Assembly: GCF_008831285.2 (NCBI RefSeq) | Contig: NC_045150.1 | Location: 16,677,362-16,741,361 of the forward strand | Direction: 5' to 3' | Source: Nymphaea colorata | Lineage: Eukaryota > Streptophyta > Magnoliopsida > Nymphaeales > Nymphaeaceae | Length of the DNA stretch: 64,000 nt | Part shown: piece by piece, positions 13,966 to 26,929 of the stretch | Layout: every line of letters begins with the position of its first letter | Position numbering within the stretch: the first letter of the stretch is position 1 | Translations under genes and position numbers: made by a program | The notes under the pieces: model-generated | Database searches by the model: none | What the model saw: only the letters and a program-made list of their open reading frames with translations | Told to the model about the DNA's origin: nothing

Positions 13966-16127
13966 CCAGAAGTTGTTTGAGGGTTTTGGCTGCGAGCGAA
14001 CGACGTGTATCAGGAAGTGGCAGTGATGTCCAGCTGATTCTCGTCGATCCGTTGCTGTTCAGAGGGCACCAGCATGCTCAGAGGAAGGATGAACACCAGG
14101 GAGATGAAGCACGACGCCGTGGAAGCTCAGTTCGTCGAGGAGAAGACCACCCGAACTTGGATTACACAGTTTCTGGAAACAGGTGACCCGCCAGACCTTT
14201 GCTGCTTCAAAAAATCCCCAAAATTCGTAGGGAGCTCAAAAAATGCTGAAATTTGGCTGAGAGGAAGCCAACATCAAGGGGATTAGACGCCCCAAAAATG
14301 GAAGCAAACCGAGCAGTGCAGGTCCAAGTCGTTGAGCCCTGAAGTTCATCGGAAAATCTGCGTCGCCCAAGAACAGCGTTTCTGTTTTCTCAGTAGAATC
14401 CGACCTTCCGAACTTCAAATCGGACAAACCACGAAGAATCTCGCCATGAAACGGTATGGATGGAAAGATAATTAAAAAAAGATGAGTTCTAGAGTCAAAA
14501 CATCACCAGATTCGCAGGGAATCGCAAGATAGAGCCGGATCTTGGGTCGCAGCGGTGACAGGCGGCGGAACTCGGAAATCGCCGCCGATTTCCGCCAGAT
14601 TCCGTCCGGGATCTCTCACGCCGCCATCCACAGTCGAATCTTCGCGAAACTTGGTGGGTAAAAGCGCATAGATGTTAGGAAGAGAATGACATCAGAGTTG
14701 TGATGATTTGACGGTCGGATCTCTGGGAAAGTCGCCGGAAACAGGAAGAGGTCGGTTTGGAGCTTGTTAGGAACCAGCCGGCATGTTCTTGCTTTTCCGG
14801 CGTCGATTCTCCACCAAATCCGAAAGTTCCAAAAGCAAACTTGTAGCTGACTTCGAGGGGAATGTCGTGGAAGAAAAAGCCATAAAAGATCTCGCCAATT
14901 TGGAGTCCGATCGAGGAGAAAGAAGCGTCGACTTGCTGAGGCCTGCACGCTTTCTATTCTGCCCGAAACTTCTCCTTATCGCAGAAATCTGTCGTTGAGG
15001 AAGACCAGAAGCTAGAACGGTCGTGTAGATGCGTTCTCCTTGGCTCCCCAAGCCCACCCTCTCGGTTTGGTCGTGATCACCAAACCGGCGATGGGTTCAC
15101 AGTTCGTGTGAGTTGGGGACGACGACGGAGGTTGAAGAGCCCGCCGGTTCTTCAAACCTGTGAGCTCCCGGTACAGAAACACTAGAGGAGGTTGAGAAGA
15201 GAAGAAGATCACCGCCGTGATTTTCGGTTTCAGAGAAAGAGCTTCAACAAGCCCTCGGGTGAAGAGGAGTTGCAGACGAGAGGAGGAAGAAGGAGGCGGC
15301 GCCTGAAGACGCTTTTCTCATTCAAAAACATTACTCAAAATCCATTACATAACTTACCCTAGCACTGTAGCATTATCTATTTATACTGTAGCGCTTACCG
15401 GGACGGTCTAAGTCTCGTCCCGGGTCGGCGCATGAACCGGGTCGATACACCAACGTATCAAGCTAAACTCTTAGAACTAGGAACCGGTTTCAGAAAACCG
15501 ATTCGTTACAAAAATCGAGCCGTCTCGGTCCGTCTCAGTCACTGAACCGGTTCGGTCTGAATGATGGATCCTGATCCACGGATCTGCTCTGTCGCTCCTG
15601 CTCCAAGACCTGCTCTGAATCTGACTGAATCTGCATCAACTGTTCGGGTCTGGATCTCCTGTATCCAATCCATGGTCAAACCTGGTCCGCTGCGCGCCTC
15701 TGGTCAAACCTGTCTGGGCTCTGGTCAACGGACCGCAGGGCTCGGTCAAATGGAACGAACTGGGCTCGGTGGTGCTGAGATGGGCTCGGGGGATAACCTC
15801 CCTAGCCTTTCTGAAGGCATCTAGAACACGAACCGTAGCCTCACAATGAATCTCGGTAGGGGCTCGGCAAGCCTGTCGGCAGAAAATAACCTCCCTGTGA
15901 TTTTCGGCAGGGGCTAGACAGCGCCTGGCGCGGCCCGCTCGGCGTTCTCGCCCTTGCCCGGCTGGCCTGTCGGCATCCGGCGTGCGGCAGCGCTCGGCGC
16001 GGCCTGGCGTGCGGCAGCGCTCGGCGCGGCCTGGCGTGCGGCGGCACCCTGTCTTGGCTGGCCAGGCAGCATCGTCTGCCCTGCTCGGCGCATGTCTCCT
16101 CTGCGACCGACGCTGTCGGCCGTCTGT
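13966..16127 (-). repeat. Array monomer 8
   Basis: 2162 bp, TATA box at 15378-15385. The left two thirds are a near copy of monomer 7. Near 15980-16040 a GC-rich segment of about 27 bp is duplicated in tandem. Confidence 0.9.
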
Positions 16128-18051
16128 CCAGCAGTTGTTCGAGGGTTTTGGCTGCGAGCGAATGACGTCTACCAGGAAGTGGCAGTGATGCCCAGCTGAT
16201 TCTCGTCGATCCGTTGATGTTCAAAGGGCACCAGCACGCTCAGAGGAAGGATGAACACCAGGGAGATGAAGCACGACGCCGTGGAAGCTCAGTTCGTCGA
16301 GGTGAAGACCACCCGAACTTGGATTACACAGTTTCTGGAAACAGGTGACCTGCCAAACCTTTGCTGCTTCAAAAAATCTCCAAAATTCGTATGGAGCTCA
16401 AAAAATGCTGAAATTTGGCTGAGAGGAAGCCAACATCTAGGGGATTAGACGCCCCAAAAATGGAAGCAAACTGAGCAATGCAGGTCCAAGTTGTCGAGCC
16501 CTGAAGTTCGTTGCAAAATCTGCATCGCCCATGAACAACGTTTTTGTTTTCTCAGCAGAATCCGAGCTTCTGAACTTCAAATCGGACAAACCACGAGGAA
16601 TCTCGCCATGAAACGGTATGGATGGAAAGATAATTAAAAAACGAAGAGTTTTAGAGTCAAAACATCACCAGATTCGCAGGGAATCCCCAGATAGAGCCGG
16701 ATCTTGGGTCGCAGCGGTGACAGGCGGCGAAACTCGGAAATCGCCGCCGATTTCTGCCAGATTCCGTCCGGAATCTCTCACGCGGCCATTCATAGTTGAA
16801 TCTTCGCGAAGGTGGGTTGAAGCGCACGGATGTTAGGAAGAGAATGGCATTGGAGTTGTGATGATCTGACGGTCGAATCCCCGGAAAAATCGCCGGAAAC
16901 AGAAAGAGGTCGGCGGTGGAGCTTGTCAGGAACCAGCCGGCGTGTTCTTGCTTTTCCGGCATCGATTCTCCACCAAATCCGAAAGTTTCAAAAGCAAACT
17001 TGTAGCTGACTTCGAGGGGAATAACGTGGAAGCAAAAGCCCTAAAAGATCTCGCCGATTTGGAGTCCGATCGAGGAGAAAGAAGCGTCGACTTGCTGAGG
17101 CCTGCACGCTTTCTATTCTGCCCGAAACTTCTCCTTATCGCAGAAATCTGTCGTTGAGGAAGACCAGAAGCTAGAACGGTCGTCTAGACGCGTTCTCCTT
17201 GGCTCCCCAAGCCCACCCTCTCGGTTTGGTCGTGATCACCAAACCGGCGATGGGTTCGCAGTTCGTGTGAGTTGGGGACGACGACGGAGGTTGAAGAGCC
17301 CGCCGGTTCTTCAAACCTGTGAGCTCCCAGTACAGAAACACTAGAGGAGGTTGAGAAGAGAAGAAGATCACCGCCGTGATTTTCGGTTTCAGAGAAAGAG
17401 CTTCAACAAGCCCGGGTCGGCGCATGAACCGGGTCGATACACCAACGTTTCAAGCTAAACTCCTAGAACTAGGAACCGGTTTCAGAAAACCGATTCGTTA
17501 CAAAAATCGAGCCGTCTCGGTCTGTCTCAGTCACTGAACCGGTTCGGTATGAATGGTGGATCCTGATCCACGGATCTGCTCTGTCGCTCCAGCTCCAGGA
17601 CCTGCTCCGAATCTGACTGAATCTGGATCAACTGTTCGGGTCTGGATCTCCTGTATCGAATACATGGTCAAACCTGGTCCGCTGCGCACCTCTGGTCAAA
17701 CCTGTCTCGGCTCTGGTCAACGGACCGCTGGGCTCGGTCAAATGGAACGAACTGGGCTCAGTGGTGCTGAGATGGGCTCGGGGGATAACCTCCCTAGCCT
17801 TTCTGAAGGCATTTAGAACACGAACCATAGCCTCACAATGAATCTCGGCAGGGGCTGGGCAAGCCTGTCGGCAGAAAATAACCTCCCTGTGATTTTCGAC
17901 AGGGGCTGGCGCGGCCCGCTCGGCGGTCTCACCCTTGCACGGCTGGCCTGTCGGCATCCGGCGTGTGGCACCCTGTCTTGGTTGGCCAGGCAGCATCGTC
18001 TGCCCGGCTCGCCGCCTGTCTCCTCTGCGGCCGACACTGTCGGCCGTCTGT
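16128..18051 (-). repeat. Array monomer 9, promoter deleted
   Basis: 1924 bp. About 167 bp is missing at 17412, where CAAGCCC joins directly to GGGTCGG. The lost segment contains the TATA box and the CGGGACG/CGTCCCG palindrome, so this is the one long monomer without a core promoter. The GC-rich block near 17905 is also short. Confidence 0.88.
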
Positions 18052-18392
18052 CCAGCAGTCGTTCGAGGGTTTTGGCTGCGAGCGAACGACGTCTACCAGG
18101 AAGTGGCAGTGATGTCCAGCTGATTCTCGTCGATCCGTTGCTGTTCAGAGGGCACCAACACGCTCAGAGGAAGAATGAACACCAGGGAGATGAAGCACGA
18201 CGCCGTGGAAGCTCAGTTCGTCGAGGAGAAGACCACCCGAACTTGGATTACACAGTTTTTGGAAACAGGTGACCCGCCAGGGGCTGGGCAAGCCTGTCGG
18301 CATCCAGCGTGCGGCAGCGCTCGGCGCGGAGGCACCCTGTCTTGGCTGGCCAGGCAGCATCGTCTGCCCCGCTCGGCGCCTGTCTCCTCTGT
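18052..18392 (-). repeat. Array mini-monomer, 341 bp
   Basis: This unit has both conserved junctions, but its interior jumps at about 18280 from the GTGACCCGCCAG motif straight to GGGCTGGGCAAGCC. About 1.5 kb is missing, TATA box included. The two break points share CAG. Confidence 0.85.
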
Positions 18393-20450
18393 CCAGCAGT
18401 CGTTCGAGGGTTTTGGCTGTGAGCGAACGACGTCTACCAAGAAGTGGCACTGATGTCCAGCTGATTCTCGTCGATCCATTGCTGTTCAGAGGGCACCAGC
18501 ACGCTCAGAGGAAGGATGAACACCAGGGAGAAGACCACCCGAACTTGGATTACACAGTTTCTGGAAACAGGTGACCCGTCAGACCTTTGCTGCTTCAAAA
18601 AATCCCCAAAATTCGTAGGGAGCTCCACAAATGCTGAAATTTGGCTGAGAGGAAGCCAACATCTAGGGGATTAAACCGAGCAACGCAGGTCCAAGTCGTT
18701 GAGCCCTGAAGTTCGTCGGAAAATCTACGTCGCCCAGGAACAGCGTTTCTGTTTTTTCAGCAGAATCTGACATTCCAAAATTCAAATCAGACAAACCACG
18801 AGGAATCTCGCCATGAAACGGAATGGATGGAAAGATAATTAAAAAACGAAGAGTTCTAGAGTCAAAACATCACCAGATTCGCAGGGAATCCCAAGATAGA
18901 GCCGGATCTTGAGTCGCAGCGATGACAGGCGGCGAAACTCGGAAATCACCGCCGATTTCCACCACATTCCGTCTGGGATCTCTCACGCTGCCATCCACCG
19001 TCGGATCTTTGCGAAACTTGGTGGGTTGAAGCGCACGGATGTTAGGACGAGAATGGCACTGGAGTTGTGATGATCTGACGGTCGGATCTCCGGCAAAGTC
19101 ACCGGAAACAGGAAGAGGTCGGCGGCGGAGCTTGTCAGAAACCAACCGACGTGTTCTTGCTTTTCCGGCGTCGATTCTCCACCAAATCCGAAAGTTCCAA
19201 AAGCAAACTTGTAGCTGACTTCGAGGGGAATGCCGTGGAAGCAAAAGCCCCAAAAGATCTCGCCGATTTGGAGTCCGATCGAGGAGAAAGAAGCGTCGAC
19301 TTGCTGAGGCCTGCACGCTTTCTATTCTGCCTGAAACTTCTTCTTATCGCAGAAATCTGTCGTTGAGGAAGACCAGAAGCTAGAACGGTCGTCTAGACGT
19401 GTTCTCCTTGGCTCGCCAAGCCCACCCTCTCGGTTTGGTCGTGATCACCAAACCGGCGACGGGTTCGCAGTTTGTGTGAGTTGGGGACGACGACGGAGGT
19501 TGAAGAGCCCGCCGGTTCTTCAGAGCTCCCGGTACAGAAACACTAGAGGAGGTTCAGAAGATGGGAAGATCATCGCCGTGATCTTCGGTTTCAGAGAAAG
19601 AGCTTCAACAACCCCTCGGGTGAAGAGGAGTTGCAGACGAGAGGAGGAAGAAGGAGGCGGCGCCTCAAGATGCTTCTATCATTCAAAAACATTACTCAAA
19701 AACCATTACATAACTTACCCTAACACTGTAGCATTATCTATTTATACTGTAGCGCCTAACGGGACGGTCTAAGTCTCGTCCCGGGTCGGCGCATGAACCG
19801 GGTCGATACACCAACGTATCGAGCTAAACTCCTAAAACTAGGAACCGGTTTCAGAAAACCGATTCGTTACAAAAATCGAGCCGTCTCGGTCCGTCTCAGT
19901 CACTGAACTGGTTCGGTCTGAAGGGTGGATCCTGATCTGACTGAATCTGGATCAACTGTTTGGGTCTGGATCTCCTGTATCGAATCCATGGTCAAACCTG
20001 GTCCGCTGCGCACCTCTGGTCAAACCTGTCTGGGCTCTGGTCAACGGACCGCTGGGCTCGGTGGTGCTGAGATGGGCTCGGGGGATAACCTCCCTAGCCT
20101 TTCTGAAGGCATCTAGAACACGAACCGTAGCCTCACAATGAATCTCGACAGGGGCTGGGCAAGCTTGTCGGCAGAAAACAACCTCCCTGTGATTTTCGAC
20201 AGGGGCTAGACGGTGACTGCGGCAATCCTGCGTCGCCCGGCGGAGCTCGGCACTCGTCCTGCACGCGGCAGCACCTGGCGCGGCCCGCTCGTTGTTCTCG
20301 CCCTTGCCCGGCTGGCCTGTCGGCATCCGGCGTGCGGTAGCGCTCGGCGCGGCCTGGCGCCCGGCGGCACCCTGTCTTGGCTGGCCAGGCAGCATCGTCT
20401 GCCCTGCTCGGCGCATCTCTCCTATGCGGCCGACGCTGTCGGCCGTCTGT
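18393..20450 (-). repeat. Array monomer 10
   Basis: 2058 bp, TATA box at 19739-19746. It has the shared 39 bp deletion near 18529, a short loss near 18671, and a loss of part of the upstream palindrome block near 19937. A variant at 19520-19575 recurs in monomer 13. Confidence 0.88.
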
Positions 20451-22685
20451 CCAGCAGTTGTTCGAGGGTTTTGGCTGCGAGCGAACGACGTCTACCAGGA
20501 ATTGGCAGTGATGTCCAGCTGATTCTCGTCGATCCGTTGATGTTCAGAGGGCACCAGCACGCTCAGAGGAAGGATGAACACAAGGGAGATGAAGCACGAC
20601 GCCGTGGAAGCTCAGTTCGTCGAGGAGAAGACCACCTGAACTTGGATTACACAGTTTCTGGAAACAGGTGACCCGCCAGACCTTTGCTGCTTCAAGAAAT
20701 CCCCAAAATTCGTAGGGAGCTCAAAAAATGCTGAAATTTGGCTGAGAGTAAGCCAACATCTAGGGGATAAGACGCCCCAAAAATGGAACGAACCGAGCAA
20801 TGCAGGTCCAAGTCGTTGAGCCCTGAAGTTTGTCGGAAAATCTGCGTCGCCCACGAACAGCGTTTCTGTTTTCTTAGCAGAATCCGACCTTCCGAACTTC
20901 AAATCGGACAAACCACGAGGAATCTCGCCATGAAACGGTATGGATGGAAAGATAATTAAAAAACGAAGAGTTCTAGAGTCAAAACATCACCAGATTCGCA
21001 GGGAATCCCAAGATAGAGCCGGATCTTGGGTCGCAGCGGTGAAAGACAGCGAAACTCAGAAATCGCCGCCGATTTCTGCCAGATTCCGTCCGGAATCTCT
21101 CACGCAGCCATCCACAGTCGAATCTTGGCGAAACTTGGTGGGTTGAAGTGCACGTATTTTAGGAAGAGAATGGCATCGGAGTTGTGATGATCTGACGGTC
21201 GGATCTTCGGGAAAGTCACCGGAAAAGGGAAGAGGTCGGCGGCGGAGCTTGTCAGGAACCAGCAGGCGTGTTCTTGCTTTTCCGGCGTCGATTCTCCACC
21301 AAATCCGAAAGTTCCAAAAGCAAACTTGTAGCTGACTTCGAGGGGAATGCCGTGGAAGCAAAAGCCCTAAAAGATCTCGCCGATTTGGAGTCCGATCGAG
21401 GAGAAATAAGCGTCGACTTGCTGAGTCCTGCACGCTTTCTATTCTGCCTGAAACTTCTCCTTGTCGCAGAAATCTGTCATTGAGGAAGACCAGAAACTAG
21501 AACGGTCGTCTAGACGCGTTCTCCTTGGCTCGCCAGGCCCACCCTCTCGGTTTGGTCGTGATCACAAAAGCGGCGATGGGTTTGCAATTCGTGTGAGTTG
21601 GGGACGACGACGGAGGTTGAAGAGCCCGCCGGTTCTTCAAACCTGTGACCTCCCGGTAGAGAAACACTAGAGGAGGTTGAGAAGAGGGGAAGATCACAGC
21701 CATGATCTTCGGTTTCAGAGAAAGAGCTTCAACAAGCCCTCGGGTGAAGAGGAGTTGCAGACGAGAGGAGGAAGAAGGAGGCGGCGCCTGAAGATGCTTC
21801 TTTCATTCAAAAACATTACTCAAAATCCATAACATAACTTACCTTAGCACAGTAGCATTATCTATTTATACTGTAGCGCTTAACGGGACGGTCTAAGTTT
21901 CGTCTCGGGTATGCGCATGAACCGGGTCGATACACCAACGTATCGAGCTAAACTCCTAGAACTAGGAACCGGTTTCAGAAAACCGATTTGTTACAAAAAT
22001 CGAGCAGTCTCGGTCCGTCTCAATAACTGAACCGGTTCGGTCTGAAGGGTGGATCCTGATCCACGGATCTGCTCTATCGCTCCTGCTCCAGGACCCGCTC
22101 CGAATCTGACTGAATCTGGATCAACTGTTCGGGTCTGGATCTCCTGTATCGAATCCATGGTCAAACCTGGTCCGCTGCGCACCTCTGGTCAAACCTGTCT
22201 GGGCTCTAGTCAACGGACCGCTGGGCTCGGTCAAATGGAACGAACTGGGTTCGGTGGTGGTGAGATGGGCTCGGGGGATAACCTCCCTAGCCTTTCTGAA
22301 GGCATCTAGAACACGAACCGTAGCCTCACAATGAATCTCGGCAGGGGCTGGGCAAGCCTGTCCGCAGAAAATAACCTCCCTGTGATTTTCGACAGGGGCT
22401 AGACGACGACTACGGCAATCCTGCATCGCCCGGCGGAGCTCGGCGCTCGTCCTGCGCGCGGCAGCGCCTGGCGCGGCCCGCTCGGCGCTCGTCCTGCGCG
22501 AGGCATCGCCTGGCGCGGCCCGCTCGGCGTTCTCGCCCTTGCCCGGCTAGCCTGTCGGCATCCGGCGTGCGGCAGCGCTCGCTGCGGCCTGGCGCGCGGC
22601 GGCACCCTGTCTTGGCTGGCCAGGCAGCATCGTCTGCCCTGCTCGGCGCATGTCTCCTCTGCGGCCGACGCTGTCGGCCGTCTGT
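20451..22685 (-). repeat. Array monomer 11 (longest)
   Basis: 2235 bp, TATA box at 21863-21870. The extra length comes partly from a 42 bp tandem duplication in the GC-rich block (22441-22524). The first 450 bp share private variants with monomer 17 (GAACACAAGGGAG, GAGAGTAAGCC, GGGGATAAGACG). Confidence 0.88.
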
Positions 22686-24770
22686 CCAGCAGTTGTTTGA
22701 GGGTTTTGGCTGTGAGAGAAAGACGTCTACCAGGAAGTGGCAGTGATGTCCAGCTGATTCTCGTCGATCCGTTGATGTTCAGAGGGCACCAGCACGCCCA
22801 GAGGAAGGATGAACACCAGGGAGTGGCAGTGACACCGTGGAAGCTCAGTTCGTCGAGGAGAAGACCACCCGAACTTGGATTACACAGTTTCTGGAAACAG
22901 GTGACCCGCCAGACCTTTGCTGCTTCAAAAAATCCCCAAAATTCGTAGGGAGCTCAACAAATGCTGAAATTTGGCTGAGAGGAAGCCAACATCTAGGGGA
23001 TTAGACGCCCCAAAAATCGAAGCCAACCGAGCAATGCAGGTCCAAGTCGATGAGCCCTGAAGTTCGTCGGAAAATCTGCGTCGCCCAGGAACAGCGTTTC
23101 TGTTTTCTTAGCAGAATCCGACCTTCCGAACTTCAAATCGGACAAACCACGAGGAATCTCGCCATGAAACGGTATGGATGGAAAGATCACCAGATTCGCA
23201 AGCAATCCCAAGATAGAGCCGGATCTTGGGTCGCAGCGGTGAAAGGCGGCGAAACTCAGAAATCGCCGCCGATTTTCGCCAGATTCCGTCCGGGATTTCT
23301 CACGCCGCCATCCACCGTCAAATCATCGCGAAACTTGGTGGGTTGATGCGCATAGATGTTAGGAAGAGAATGGCATCGGAGTTGTGATGATCTGACGGTC
23401 GGATCTCCGGGAAAGTCGCCGGAAACAGGAAGAGGTCGGCGGCGGAGCTTGTCAGGAACCAGCCGGCGTGTTCTTGCTTTTCCGACGTCGATTCTCCACC
23501 AAATCCGAAAGTTCCAAAAGCAAACTTGTAGCTGACTTCGAGGGGAATGCCATGGAAGCAAAAGCCCTAAAAGATCTCGCTGATTTGGAGTCCGATCGAG
23601 GAGAAAGAAGCGTCGACTTGCTGAGGCCTGCACGCTTTCTATTCTTCCCGAAACTTCTCCTTGTCGCAGAAATCTGTCGTTGAGGAAGACCAGAAGCTAG
23701 AACGATCGTCTAGACGCGTTCTCCTTGGCTCGCCAAGCCCACCCTCTCGGTTTGGTCGTGTGAGTTGGGGACGACGACGGAGGTTGAAGAGCCCGCCGGT
23801 TATTCAACCCTGTGAGCTCCCGGTAGAGAAACACTAGAGGATGTTGAAAAGAGGGGAAGATCACCGTCGTGATCTTCGGTTTCAGAGAAAGAGCTTCAAC
23901 AAGCCCTCGGGTGAAGAGGAGTTGCAGACGAGAGGAGGAGGAAGGAGGCGGTGCCTGAAGACGCTTCTCTCATTCAAAAACATTACTCAAAATCCATTAC
24001 ATAACTTACCCTAGCACTGTAGCATTATCTATTTATACTGTAGCGCTTACCGGGACGGTCTAAGTCTCGTCCCGAGTCGGCGCATGAATCGGGTCGATAC
24101 ACCAACGTATCGAGCTAAACTCCTAGAACTAGGAACCGGTTTCAGAAAACCGATTCGTTATAAAAATCGAGCAGTCTAAGTCCGTCTCAGTCACTGAACC
24201 GGTTCGGTCTAAAGGGTGGATCCTGATCCACGGATCTGCTCTGTCGCTCCTGCTCCAGGACCTGCTCCGAATCTGACTGAATCTGGATCAACTGTTCGGG
24301 TCTCGATCTCCTGTATTGAATCCATGGTCAAACCTGTCTGGGCTCTGGTCAACGGACCGCAGGGCTTGGTCAAATGGAACGAACTGGGCTCGGTGGTGCT
24401 GAGATGGGCTCGGGGGATAACCTCCCTAGCCTTTCTGAAGGCATCTAGAACACGAATCGTAGCCTCACAATGAATCTCGGCAGGGGCTGGGCAAGCCTGT
24501 CGGCAGAAAATAACCTCCCTGTGATTTTCGACAGGGGCTAGACGGCGACTGCGGCAATCCTGCGTCGCCCGGCGGAGCTCGGCGCTCCTCCTGCGCGCGG
24601 CAGCGCCTGGCCCGGCCCGCTCGGCGTTCTCGCCCTTGCCCGGCTGGCCTGTCGGCATCCGGCGTGCGGCAGCGCTCGGCGCGGCGGCACCCTGTCTTGG
24701 CTGGCCAGGCAGCATCGTCTGCCCTGCTCGGCGCATGTCTCCTCTGCGGCCGACGCTGTCAGCCGTCTGT
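22686..24770 (-). repeat. Array monomer 12
   Basis: 2085 bp, TATA box at 24030-24037. The conserved AATTAAAAAACGAAGAG landmark is lost at 23187, a short segment is missing at 23758, and the stretch near 22823 is rearranged. Confidence 0.88.
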
Positions 24771-26929
24771 CCAGCAGTTGTTCGAGGGTTTTGGCTGCGA
24801 GCGAACGACGTCTACCAGGAAGTGGCAGTGATGTCCAGCTGATTCTCGTCGATCCGTTGATATTCAGAGGGCACCAGCACGCTCAGAGGAAGGATGAACA
24901 CCAGGGAGATGAAGCACGACGCCGTGGAAGCTCAGTTCGTCGAGGAGAAGACCACCCGAACTTGGATTACACAGTTTCTGGAAACAAGTGAACCGCCAGA
25001 CCTTTGCTGCTTCAAAAAATCCCCAAAATTCGTAGGGAGCTCAAAAAATGCTGAAATTTGGCGACGCCCCAAAAATGGAAGCCAACCGAACAATGCAGGT
25101 CCAAGTCGTTGAGCCCTGAAGTTCGTTGAAAAATCTGCGTCGCCCAGGAACAGCGTTTCTGTTTTCTTAGCAGAATCCGACCTTCCGAACTTCAAATCGG
25201 ACAAACCACGAGGAATCTCGCCATGAAACGGTATGGATGGAAAGATAATTAAAAAACGAAGAGTTCTAGAGTCAAAACATCACCAGATTCGCAGGGAATC
25301 CCAAGATAGAGCCGGATCTTGGGTCGCAGCGGTGAAAGGCGGCGAAACTCAGAAATCACCGCCGATTTCCGCCAGATTCCGTCCGGGATCTCTCACGCCG
25401 CCATCCACAGTTGAATCTTCGCAAAACTTGGTGGGTTGAAGCGCACAGATTTTAGGAAGAGAATGGCATCGGAGTTGTGATGATCTGACGGTCGGATCTC
25501 CAGGAAAGTCACCGGAAAAGGGAAGAGGTCGGCGGCGGAGCTTGTCAGGAACCAGCCGGCGTGTTCTTGCTTTTCTGGCGTCGATTCTCCACCAAATCCG
25601 AAAGTTCCAAAAGCAAACTTGTAGCTGACTTCGAGGGGAATGCCGTGGAAGCAAAAGCCCCAAAAGATCTCGCCGATTTGGAGTCCGATCGAGGAGAAAG
25701 AAGCGTCGACTTGCTGAGGCCTGCACGCTTTCTATTCTGCCTGAAACTTCTCCTTATCGCAGAAATCTGTCGTTGAGGAAGACCAGAAGCTAGAACGGTC
25801 GTCTAGACGCGTTCTCCTTGGCTCGCCAAGCCCACCCTCTCGGTTTGGTCGTGATCACCAAACCGGCGATGGGTTCACAGTTTGTATGAGTTGGGGACGA
25901 CGACGGAGGTTGAAGAGCCCGCCGGTTCTTCAGAGCTCCCGGTACAGAAACACTAGAGGAGGTTCAGAAGATGGGAAGATCATCGCCGTGATCTTCGGTT
26001 TCAGAGAAAGAGCTTCAACAAGCCCTCGGGTCAAGAGGAGTTGCAGACGAGAGGAGGAAGAAGGAGGCGGCGCCTGAAGACGCTTCTTTCATTCAAAAAC
26101 ATTACTCAAAATCCATTACATAACTAACCTTAGCACTGTAGCATTATCTATTTATACTATAGTGCTTACCGGGACGGTCTAAGTTTCGTCTCGGGTCGGC
26201 GCATGCACTGGGTCGATACACCAACATATCGAGCTAAACTCCTAGAACTAGGAACCGGTTTCAGAAAACCGATTCGTTACAAAAATCGAACAGTCTCTTT
26301 CCGTCTCAGTAACTGAACCGGTTCGGTCTGAAGGTTGGATCCTGACCCACGGATCTGCTCTGTCGCTCCTGCTCCAGGACCCGCTTCGAATCTGACTGAA
26401 TCTGGATCAACTGTTCGGGTCTGGATCTCCTGTATCAAATCCATGGTCAAACCTGGTCCGCTGCGCACCTCTGGTCAAACCTGTCTGGGCTCTGGTCAAC
26501 GGACCGCTGGGCTGGGTCAAATGGAACGAACTGGGCTCGGTGGTGCTGAGATGGGCTCGGGGGATAACCTCCCTAACCTTTCTGAAGGCATCTAGAACAC
26601 GAACCGTAGCCTCACAATGAATCTCGGCAGGGGCTGGGCAAGCCTGTCGGCAGAAAATAACCTCCCTGTGATTTTCGACAGGGGCTAGACGGCGACTACG
26701 GCAATCCTACGTCGCCCGGCGGAGCTCGTCGCTCGTCCTGCGCGCGGCAGCGCCTGGCGCGGCCCGCTCGACGTTCTCGCCCTTGCCTGGCTGGCCTGTC
26801 GACATCCGGCATGCGGCAGCGCTCGGCGCAGCCTGGCGCGCGGCGGCACCCTGTCTTGGCTGGCCAGGCAGCATCGTCTGCCCTGCTCGGCGCATGTCTC
26901 CTCTGCGGCCGACGCTGTCGACCGTCTGT
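24771..26929 (-). repeat. Array monomer 13
   Basis: 2159 bp, TATA box at 26149-26156. About 40 bp is lost near 25062. A CAGAGCTCCCGGTACAG variant near 25930 is shared with monomer 10. Confidence 0.88.
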
